Source: an uncultured Ruminococcus sp. (lineage in GTDB: Bacteria; Bacillota; Clostridia; Oscillospirales; Acutalibacteraceae). Taken from it: a stretch of DNA of 7,746 nt. The position numbers and the translations under genes were made by a program. Under the pieces are notes generated by a model. It searched no databases and had not been told where the DNA came from. It saw nothing but the letters and a program-made list of their open reading frames with translations. The DNA lies in the NCBI GenBank assembly GCA_902762335.1, contig CACWNZ010000070.1:1-7746 (forward strand). Reading direction: 5' to 3'. Within the stretch, counting starts at the first letter, position 1, and each line of letters opens with the position of its first letter. Shown one piece after another: positions 1 through 6,190 of this stretch.

Positions 1-1317
1 GAGGACGAGGACGAGGACCCTTCTCTTGTACCCGGGTCGTACGGCAGGAAGAAGAGTATGTTCTCAAAGATAGTCAACCTCAAAAACGCCACCCTTGCCA
101 CGGGCGCTCTTACAGACGTTCTCAACCTGACCACCTTCGGCAATATGGGCATGAACATGAAGCTGCTGTTTACCGATAATGCACAGGAGAAAAAGGGTCT
201 TGCCGAAAAATACAAGACCGCAAAGGACGTGAACAACTACGTCAGTATAGGCTCAAACACTATATCCGGCACGATGAACTTCATTAATATGCTTGACAAA
301 AGCAACGCCATGATCAAGACGAATAATGCAAGAAAATCCGATCAGCTCGGCTTCGGTGCGGGCACGCACGCCTTCGGACTTCTTGCAAACGCCTCAAAGA
401 TACTCAGCTCGGTGGTAGGGCTGGCAGGCGACCCGACAAATAATAAGAGCGATAAGGGAGTACAGTCGTTCTTCAACGTAATGGGCAGTGTGTTCGGAAC
501 GGCAGCATCCGGTATGACTCTTGCGGGCAGTCTGAATGATAAGCATACGCGCGGCAAGATAATGGAGGCTATAGACGATCTCAAGGTGTCGGGAACCAAT
601 GACAGCAGCGGCGACTATGAATACAGCTATCGTGAGCACGTGAAGGAGCAGAAAAAATTCAAAAAAATCGCGCCGCAGGTGTATAAAAACGCAAAGGCAA
701 GCTACAGAGGCTTCAAGGCAAGAAAATACACCCTTCAGGATGCAAAGGAGTTTCAGGAGATAAAAAAGAATCAGATGACCAAGGGCATTACGGGTACCGT
801 TACCAACGGACTTGCTACGGCGGCGACCCTGTTTTCGCTGATACCGGGTATGGATAAGGTAACAGGCACCGTGGGCGCTCTTACGGGACCCCTTGCCTAT
901 CTGGCGAATACCACGGCAAAATGGGTCGGAGTAGCCTCTGACGTGCGCACGGGCGGTAAGATAGAAAAAAAGAAGGCAGAGGTAGTAGGCAGGTATCTTA
1001 CAAGAAAGCGTGCAAGAATAGTGGAGCAGGCACGAAACGCATTCAGCAGGAGAAACGACACTGCCGATCTCTCCGATAATCTTACCGACGACGAGAAGGA
1101 TCGGATAACCCTCGGCCGTCTTACCGGACCCGAGGACGTCGTTCCTTCACCCGTGGACGAAAAAAAGAAGCAGGCGGCTTTCCCGAAGCTCAACATAAAA
1201 AGGGCAAAAAGCATTCTTCAGGCGGACGAGCGTACAAGAAAAAAAATATTCGAGGCGCTGCATCTTTCCGAGAACGCGACGATAGACGAGCTTTGCAGCG
1301 CTCTTGAGGGCGATTAA
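1..1317 (+). CDS. C-terminal part of a larger helical protein with two hydrophobic hairpins; candidate eCIS-associated or membrane-active protein (5' partial)
   Basis: I do not recognise a named family. The frame is open back to base 1, where three GAGGAC units encode an Asp/Glu run followed by a short Pro/Gly/Lys linker, so this is probably the C-terminal part of a longer protein. An internal ATG at 58 with AGGA at 46-49 could instead start a 419-residue protein. Counting from that Met, hydrophobic, Gly/Ala/Ser/Thr-rich segments lie at about 97-124 and 135-159, and again at about 243-265 and 269-294. A Lys/Tyr-rich basic stretch at about 190-240 separates them. Each hairpin ends in a similar basic motif (TRGKI at about 164, TGGKI at about 298). 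The C-terminus is charged, with one Cys (413). The look is that of a protein that inserts into or packs against membranes. It is the first gene visible in an operon with a contractile-injection-type ATPase, so cargo, toxin or scaffold roles are possible. Function is inferred from context only; a phage tape-measure-like or secretion-related protein is an alternative. Confidence 0.6.
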   Translation, partial: EDEDEDPSLVPGSYGRKKSMFSKIVNLKNATLATGALTDVLNLTTFGNMGMNMKLLFTDNAQEKKGLAEKYKTAKDVNNYVSIGSNTISGTMNFINMLDKSNAMIKTNNARKSDQLGFGAGTHAFGLLANASKILSSVVGLAGDPTNNKSDKGVQSFFNVMGSVFGTAASGMTLAGSLNDKHTRGKIMEAIDDLKVSGTNDSSGDYEYSYREHVKEQKKFKKIAPQVYKNAKASYRGFKARKYTLQDAKEFQEIKKNQMTKGITGTVTNGLATAATLFSLIPGMDKVTGTVGALTGPLAYLANTTAKWVGVASDVRTGGKIEKKKAEVVGRYLTRKRARIVEQARNAFSRRNDTADLSDNLTDDEKDRITLGRLTGPEDVVPSPVDEKKKQAAFPKLNIKRAKSILQADERTRKKIFEALHLSENATIDELCSALEGD

Positions 1318-1321
1318 AGGA
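1316..1321 (+). promoter_or_regulatory. Ribosome binding site that fixes the regulator start at 1331
   Basis: AAAGGA overlaps the stop codon of the upstream gene (TAA 1315-1317) and lies 9 bases before ATG 1331. This supports 1331 over an in-frame TTG at 1304, which would overlap the upstream gene and has no comparable site in front of it. Confidence 0.6.
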
Positions 1322-1330
1322 CGGTTAAAA

Positions 1331-3460
1331 ATGTCAGCGGATACTATCAAAAGACTTAAGCGCGGCTTCAGACGACCATCTCCGTTCGTAAAAAGAGAGG
1401 AGACAGCCCTGTGCGGCGGGCTGAATATCATCACCGCCTGCGCGGGCGGCGGCAAGACGGCTTATCTTTCGCAGCTTGCGGAGGAGGGCGAATGCGTGTG
1501 TATCTCCCTCGGGAACGAGGACGATTCTCCCGAAGGGATAGCCTCTCTGCTCCGTGAAGCCGTTCCCGCAGTATCGGAGGGCGACACGGTCGTTTCATCA
1601 GCGGAAAGGATCTGCGCATATCTTCAGGAGAGCGGCGCCCGCCTGCTTATCGATAATGCCGACAGGATCACCGACCCCGCAGCTTCCTCAATACTTCGTC
1701 TTTTAGCCGAATGCTCGGCGGAGGGCGGCTTCGTGGCGGTCTTTGCCGCAAGGGAGATACCGTTTTTTCTGCTGCCCTTGGCAATGGAGGGCGCGGCAGA
1801 GGTACACAGGCTGAACGGCTTTACGAGGAGCGAGATAAAGAAGCTGTCTGTGCTCTGCGGCAGAGAGCTTTCCGATACCGCCCTGAGCGAGCTGTATTCG
1901 TTTACGGGCGGCTGGTGCATAGCGGTATCGCAGCTCATAAAATGCGAAGATACCGACCCCTGCAGGGCAGCCGACAGCTCTTTGCTTGCGGAGTATATCG
2001 GTCAGAATATTCTTTCGTCTCTTGACAGTGATCTGCGGGATACGCTTCTGCGCGTGTCTCTTATACAGGGGGACGAGGAGCTTTATCGTGAGGGACTGGG
2101 TATGACCGATATCTCGTTTCTGCGGGCAAGGCTCATCAATAAAGGACTTGTATCCTGCGACGACGGCTATATGAGCTGCCCGCAGGTCATGGCAAGGCTT
2201 TTGTCGCAGATGATCCCGCGTGACGAGAGGAACGGGCTTATCACGCAGGCGGCGGAGTATCATATAAAGAAAAAGAGCCTTGCCGAGGCGGTAAGGCTGT
2301 TTGAGCAGAGCGGCAATTCCCGCGCTGCCGAGAGGATACTTGCGCTGTACGGAGAAAGGCTGCTTGCAAACTGCGAATTCGAGCTTATAGGCTACTGCGG
2401 CAGGATAACGGGCGCCTATGAAGGCATAAAGGAGCCCGAAGCCCTCGGCGCTTTAGCGCAGTATCATTACTACTGCGGCGAATACGACAAAATGGAGCAG
2501 TGCTTCAACCTTGCGGACAGTATGTTCGGCAAGGAAAATCTTTACAGCGTTACGCGCAGGCTCTATAACGGTCTGCTCAGGTTTGAAAAAAATCCCGCCC
2601 TGTATACGGGCAACGTGCTGTCAGCGGTATCGTGGCTCAGGGATAACGACAAGTCCCTGCCGTTTCTTTACAGCCGTGAGCGTGATATTCTGGACTCCCT
2701 CACGGCTCCCGCCCCTGAGGAGACACGGAAAGCGGGTATCTATCGCTTCGGCGGACTGCACCTTTACGCGGGGAAGGATCACACCGAGATACAGTGCCGC
2801 ACGAGGCGCAGCGCCGAGCTTATAGCCTATATGCTGCTGCATAAGGGCGGACCCGTGGGCAGAGACGAGCTGCTGAGCGCCTTCTGGCACGAGGATATGC
2901 CCGCAAACGCGGTCGCCATGCTGCATAATATCATCTATCATCTGCGCCGTGAGCTTTCGGCTTACGGGCTTGAGAATATGATAAGCTACAAAAACAGATA
3001 CTACACACTTGACACGAGTCTGATAAATGAGGAGGACGCGGATATCCTTGCTGTCTGCAAGGCGGCTGAGGCGGGCGATGCAGAGTCTCTTGCCCGCCGT
3101 CCCGGGCTTCTGAAAAGCTATTGGGGAGCTTATCTCGGCTCAGCCGATATGCCCTGGGCAAACGAGCGCCGCGAATACTACGACCGCTGCTTCGTCACCG
3201 CCTGCACGCTTCTTGCGGGGCATGAGGCAGCTCAGGGCAGACCCGCCGAGGCTGAGGCTCTGCTTAAAAACGCCTACAGGCTCGACCCCTTCTCCGAGCA
3301 GATAGTGTACGAGCTTTTGGGCTGCTATTCCGCCCTCGGCAAGCCCGATAAGGCAAGACTTTGCTATGAGGAATACTCCGCAAGGCTCGATGCCGAATTC
3401 GGCACGAGACCGTCAAAATGTCTCAGAAACAGATTCTTCTCGGTTTTTTCCAATACCTGA
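1331..3460 (+). CDS. STAND/MalT-like ATPase transcriptional regulator with winged-helix and BTAD domains (SARP/LAL-type)
   Basis: Predicted cytoplasmic DNA-binding activator of 709 residues. The N-terminal NTPase domain has a Walker A (GGGKT, 39-43), a Walker B-like LLIDNAD (105-111), an AAREIP segment (139-144) in the place where MalT-family proteins carry their sensor motif, and a FTGGW motif (191-195) like the TEGW of MalT/LAL regulators. Residues about 300-420 look like a helical TPR-like region. Residues about 470-560 are an OmpR-type winged helix (FGGLHLY, then RDELLSAFW and LHNIIYHLRREL). Residues about 566-700 are a bacterial transcriptional activator (BTAD) domain, ending in an AEALLKNAYRLDPF TPR helix and an EFGTRPS motif. 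Known members of this architecture are activators whose NTPase and TPR parts sense a ligand or partner. The gene sits 13 bp after the upstream gene and 23 bp before the ATPase gene, so it is probably co-transcribed and may control its own operon; that target is inferred. The domain call is firm, the ligand unknown. Confidence 0.88.
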   Translation: MSADTIKRLKRGFRRPSPFVKREETALCGGLNIITACAGGGKTAYLSQLAEEGECVCISLGNEDDSPEGIASLLREAVPAVSEGDTVVSSAERICAYLQESGARLLIDNADRITDPAASSILRLLAECSAEGGFVAVFAAREIPFFLLPLAMEGAAEVHRLNGFTRSEIKKLSVLCGRELSDTALSELYSFTGGWCIAVSQLIKCEDTDPCRAADSSLLAEYIGQNILSSLDSDLRDTLLRVSLIQGDEELYREGLGMTDISFLRARLINKGLVSCDDGYMSCPQVMARLLSQMIPRDERNGLITQAAEYHIKKKSLAEAVRLFEQSGNSRAAERILALYGERLLANCEFELIGYCGRITGAYEGIKEPEALGALAQYHYYCGEYDKMEQCFNLADSMFGKENLYSVTRRLYNGLLRFEKNPALYTGNVLSAVSWLRDNDKSLPFLYSRERDILDSLTAPAPEETRKAGIYRFGGLHLYAGKDHTEIQCRTRRSAELIAYMLLHKGGPVGRDELLSAFWHEDMPANAVAMLHNIIYHLRRELSAYGLENMISYKNRYYTLDTSLINEEDADILAVCKAAEAGDAESLARRPGLLKSYWGAYLGSADMPWANERREYYDRCFVTACTLLAGHEAAQGRPAEAEALLKNAYRLDPFSEQIVYELLGCYSALGKPDKARLCYEEYSARLDAEFGTRPSKCLRNRFFSVFSNT

Positions 3461-3470
3461 ATCTCTGCAT

Positions 3471-3477
3471 GGGAGGT
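3471..3477 (+). promoter_or_regulatory. Strong ribosome binding site that fixes the ATPase start at 3484
   Basis: GGGAGGT is close to a perfect Shine-Dalgarno sequence and lies 6 bases before ATG 3484. It argues against the in-frame upstream starts at ATG 3418, which would overlap the regulator gene by 43 bases, and ATG 3469, which overlaps the site itself. Confidence 0.75.
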
Positions 3478-3483
3478 CGTCGT

Positions 3484-5394
3484 ATGACAAAAGGACTGAT
3501 CACCGCGCTTTCACTGCTCAGCGGCTATCTGTCGGGATTTGCCGAAAAGGGCTTCGACCCTTCGGCAGCGGAAAGAATAATTTCGCTGTGCGATGAAGAA
3601 AAGGATACTCCGTTTTCAAGGCTCTCACGCAATTTCGGACTTGAGCGCTTTGAAAAGGGAGCCGTTCTGCTGTGCCTTCTGGTATCTCTCAGCCCGCAGA
3701 GCGCAGAAACGGCTTCATCTCTCTGCGGCTGTGATAAGGGCTTCGTTACGCCGTCACTTGCGGGAGCCGTGTTCTTCGGCACGGAGGATATACTTGCCTT
3801 TACCGGGAGTCTCGGCGAGGGAGCGCCCCTTGCTCGGCTGCTTGAGGGGGTGTGTCCGCGCTATGATGCAGGGCTCGGGATAAAAAGCGCCGTACTGAAT
3901 TTTCTTTCGGAAGGCGCTATATATGACGAGGGCTTTTCGGCTTCTGACGACCGTAAAATGACCGTCCGCATCATCGGACAGCAGAGGGCGGTGATGGAGC
4001 TTGATTCGCTGATAAGGAGCTTCGGTACAGATGAGCCGTTTATCATTCAGCTCACGGGCGCTGAGGGCTCGGGCAGACACACCTGCGCCAAAGCCGCCCT
4101 CGAAGGCTCGGGCAGGGGATATATATTCGTATCGCTGAGAGACGGTATCACCCTTGCGGATATAAAGGAGCTCTCGCTCAAGCTTGTAATGAGCGGGCTC
4201 GTTCCCGTGGTAAGCGTTCCGAAGGACAGCGAAGGATACGCCCGCCTGCTTGAGGCTCTTGCGGACGAGACGGGGCTTGTTATCGCCGTGTGCGAAAGAG
4301 CGCTTGCTCTTGTCAGGACCGATACTATTGTGGCAGCGGTTACCGCGCCGACTATCAGCGAGCAGTACGAGCTGTGGAAAAACGCCTGCAGGGGCTCTCA
4401 CCTTGTCGAAGACACCGACCTTGCCGAGCTTACGGGCGAGTTCGATATGACGGCGGGGGCTATAAACAAAGCGGTAAGATATGCCCTTGCACTTTACGGG
4501 GAGGGATTCACGCTTCTTGATATAAAGAACGCCTGTTCGCGCTCCGTTATAACGGATATGGGCAGCAAGGCGCAAAGGCTCGACTGCGTTTATTCGTGGG
4601 AGGACTTGGTCCTGCCCGGGCGCAGCGTGGAGCTTCTGATAGCCGCCTGTCAGCAGGTAAGACTGCGCCATGCGGTGCTTGACGGCTGGGGCTTCGCCCG
4701 GAAAATGCCCTACGGCAGAGGCGTTTCGATGATCTTCACGGGTCCGCCGGGTACGGGCAAGACTATGGCGGCGCAGGTGGTCGCTGCCGAGCTGGGAATG
4801 GATATATACAGGATAAGCCTTGCAAACGTCGTGAGCAAATATATAGGCGAGACGGAAAAAAATCTCAGCGAGATATTCGACAAGGCAAGACTTTGCAGGT
4901 GCATACTTTTCTTTGACGAGGCTGACGCGCTGTTCTCAAGGCGCACCGAGGTAAAGGATTCCAACGATAAATACAGCAATATGGAGGCGGCGTTTCTGCT
5001 GCAAAAGATAGAGGAATACAGCGGGGTAGTCATTCTTGCGACGAATTTGGTGCAGAACTTCGACGAAGCCTTCAAGAGAAGAATGAGATTCATCATAGAC
5101 TTTCCCTTTCCCGATGAAAACAGAAGGCGGGAATTGTGGCGGCTCGCCTTTCCCGAGGGAGTTCCGCTGCCTGATGTCGACTTCGATTTCCTCGTCGGAC
5201 GGTTTGAGCTTTCGGGCAGCAATATCAGGAATATCGCCCTGCACAGCGCCTTTCTTGCGGCTTCCGAAAACAGCCGCGGCATAAGCATGAGACACGTCAT
5301 GGCAGCCGTCCGCAACGAATACGCCAAAAGCGGCAAGGCGTTTACCAAGGCGGACGCGGGGGAGTATTACTTTGAGCAGCAGGGGGCGCTTTAA
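3484..5394 (+). CDS. AAA+ ATPase of the contractile injection system (eCIS, Afp15-like) type
   Basis: Cytoplasmic AAA+ ATPase, 636 residues from the start with the strong ribosome binding site. Residues about 1-155 are a helical N-terminal region. Residues about 160-350 form a first AAA-like module whose P-loop is degenerate (GAEGSGRHT, 192-200, with Arg and His replacing the usual Lys-Thr), so it probably does not hydrolyse ATP. Residues about 375-620 form an intact module: Walker A GPPGTGKT (420-427), pore-loop-like SKYIGETEKN (451-460), Walker B ILFFDEADALF (474-484), sensor-1 Asn in LATN (521), arginine-finger candidates Arg532/533 and a sensor-2 GSNIRN (578-583). The GFARKMPYGRG lead-in and the KYIGETEKNL, EADALF and FDEAFKRRMRFIIDFPFPDE segments match what I know of eCIS ATPases (Afp15/Pvc15 family), whose role in particle assembly is not fully understood. 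AAA+ activity is certain. The eCIS assignment is likely but rests on motif resemblance, because no structural tail gene lies in the window; another CDC48-like ATPase is the alternative. Confidence 0.85.
   Translation: MTKGLITALSLLSGYLSGFAEKGFDPSAAERIISLCDEEKDTPFSRLSRNFGLERFEKGAVLLCLLVSLSPQSAETASSLCGCDKGFVTPSLAGAVFFGTEDILAFTGSLGEGAPLARLLEGVCPRYDAGLGIKSAVLNFLSEGAIYDEGFSASDDRKMTVRIIGQQRAVMELDSLIRSFGTDEPFIIQLTGAEGSGRHTCAKAALEGSGRGYIFVSLRDGITLADIKELSLKLVMSGLVPVVSVPKDSEGYARLLEALADETGLVIAVCERALALVRTDTIVAAVTAPTISEQYELWKNACRGSHLVEDTDLAELTGEFDMTAGAINKAVRYALALYGEGFTLLDIKNACSRSVITDMGSKAQRLDCVYSWEDLVLPGRSVELLIAACQQVRLRHAVLDGWGFARKMPYGRGVSMIFTGPPGTGKTMAAQVVAAELGMDIYRISLANVVSKYIGETEKNLSEIFDKARLCRCILFFDEADALFSRRTEVKDSNDKYSNMEAAFLLQKIEEYSGVVILATNLVQNFDEAFKRRMRFIIDFPFPDENRRRELWRLAFPEGVPLPDVDFDFLVGRFELSGSNIRNIALHSAFLAASENSRGISMRHVMAAVRNEYAKSGKAFTKADAGEYYFEQQGAL
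5381..5386 (+). promoter_or_regulatory. Ribosome binding site inside the ATPase 3' end
   Basis: AGGGGG lies 7 bases before ATG 5394, inside the last codons of the ATPase gene. With the TAATG stop/start overlap (TAA 5392-5394, ATG 5394-5396) it suggests translational coupling of the last two genes. Confidence 0.5.
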
Positions 5395-6140
5395 TGGACT
5401 ATGGCGAATTTACTAAAAAGACACTCTCCTCGGAGAGCGTTATCCACGAGCGCGAGAACAGGATAAGCGACAAAAAGCAGCCCGAGGGCTATCAGCCCCA
5501 CCCGAGAGAGCGCAGACTCTCCGAGGTAGCGGGGCTTAAGAACTCCTTTGATAATATATCGGTAGGTCTGGACGAAAAGGGAATAGTATCCGTAACGGCG
5601 ACCTCGCAGAAGGACTATCACGCGCCCACCCTGACGAGCGACAGAAGGATCCTCAAGGGTACCCGCAGGCGAACGCTCTTCGAGCATTTCGGCGAGCTTT
5701 ATACAAACCCGTTTTCGCCAAAAAGCAGCGCCTTTTCGTTCCGTTCAAGGCGCACTGTATCCGAAAACCGTATGCTCTCCGAGCTGAAAAGGGTATCGGA
5801 AAAAAGACTCTCCCACGAGCAGAAGCAGATGATACCCTTTCTTACCCTCGACGAGGACAGGGAGCGTTTGGCGCTTTTGCGGCAAAGGCGTGACGAGGAT
5901 ACGGCGGAAAAAAGGGAAAAGGGAGAGCTTGAGCAGTCTATAATACAAAAGACCTCTCTTGAAAGCCGCTTTCTGCGCAGACTCCGCACGGCGCGCTTTC
6001 AGGTCATGCCAAAGACCGAAAACGATACGCAGAACGCCTTTATCACGGCTCCCGAAGCCGCCCTTGAGGACGGCTCTGATGACGAAACGGACGGCGAGCC
6101 CGTAGAAAATGAAGAAGATACCCTCGGTGACGAGGAATAA
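5394..6140 (+). CDS. Highly charged hypothetical protein, translationally coupled to the AAA+ ATPase
   Basis: I do not recognise this 248-residue protein. It has no Cys, no Trp, no signal peptide and no membrane segment. Residues 1-45 are polar and probably disordered. Residues about 50-72 could form a short beta-rich patch (DNISVGLDEKGIVSVTAT). Residues about 84-120 are strongly basic and aromatic (RRRTLFEHFG; FSFRSRR). Residues about 123-205 are a Lys/Arg/Glu-rich, probably helical or coiled-coil region ending in RFLRRLRTARF. The last 25 residues are almost purely acidic. A basic core followed by an acidic tail can indicate a self-shielding nucleic-acid-binding or partner-binding protein, but this is inference. 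Its ATG overlaps the ATPase stop codon by one base, so the two are probably made in fixed ratio and may work together as adaptor or substrate. It is the last gene before the terminator. Codon use resembles its neighbours and the frame is clean, so it is very likely a real gene. Confidence 0.8.
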   Translation: MDYGEFTKKTLSSESVIHERENRISDKKQPEGYQPHPRERRLSEVAGLKNSFDNISVGLDEKGIVSVTATSQKDYHAPTLTSDRRILKGTRRRTLFEHFGELYTNPFSPKSSAFSFRSRRTVSENRMLSELKRVSEKRLSHEQKQMIPFLTLDEDRERLALLRQRRDEDTAEKREKGELEQSIIQKTSLESRFLRRLRTARFQVMPKTENDTQNAFITAPEAALEDGSDDETDGEPVENEEDTLGDEE

Positions 6141-6145
6141 AAAAC

Positions 6146-6179
6146 GGCGCGGCAGGCTCATAAAGAAGTCTGCCGCGCC
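6146..6179. terminator. Bidirectional intrinsic terminator between convergent genes
   Basis: The perfect arms GGCGCGGCAG (6146-6155) and CTGCCGCGCC (6170-6179) extend inward by a G-T, a C-G and a T-A pair to about 13 bp, closing an 8-base loop. The + strand continues into TTGTTTTCTTTT. On the - strand the arm is followed by a T run, the complement of the A run at 6138-6144. The hairpin lies 5 bases after the stop of the charged-protein gene and 11 bases beyond the stop of glgB, so it can end both transcripts. Confidence 0.9.
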
Positions 6180-6190
6180 TTGTTTTCTTT

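Noticed and set aside
1239..1246. A run of eight A bases near the end of the first gene, a possible slippage or programmed frameshift site.
   Set aside because: The reading frame continues normally to a stop well placed before the next gene, and no stimulatory structure or alternative long frame was evident.
1304..1330. An upstream TTG start that would lengthen the regulator by 9 residues.
   Set aside because: It overlaps the upstream gene and lacks a good ribosome binding site, whereas ATG 1331 has AAAGGA at a suitable distance.
3395..3408. GAATTCGGCACGAG, identical to a well-known EcoRI cDNA-library adapter.
   Set aside because: It encodes the EFGTRP stretch at the expected place near the end of the BTAD domain, the frame is continuous on both sides, and coding continues normally, so it is a chance match and not vector contamination.
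3418..3483. An upstream ATG that would add 22 residues to the ATPase.
   Set aside because: It lies 43 bases inside the regulator gene, and the strong GGGAGGT site fits only ATG 3484.
4066..4115. An 11-base direct repeat (GGCTCGGGCAG at 4066-4076 and 4105-4115) in the first ATPase module.
   Set aside because: It encodes the EGSGR motif twice, 13 codons apart, and is most simply explained by codon bias and chance; there is no further repeat unit.
3754..4671. A 305-codon open frame on the - strand opposite the ATPase gene.
   Set aside because: It is a shadow of a long, G+C-rich coding sequence; its translation has no recognisable motif and the + strand encodes clear ATPase features.
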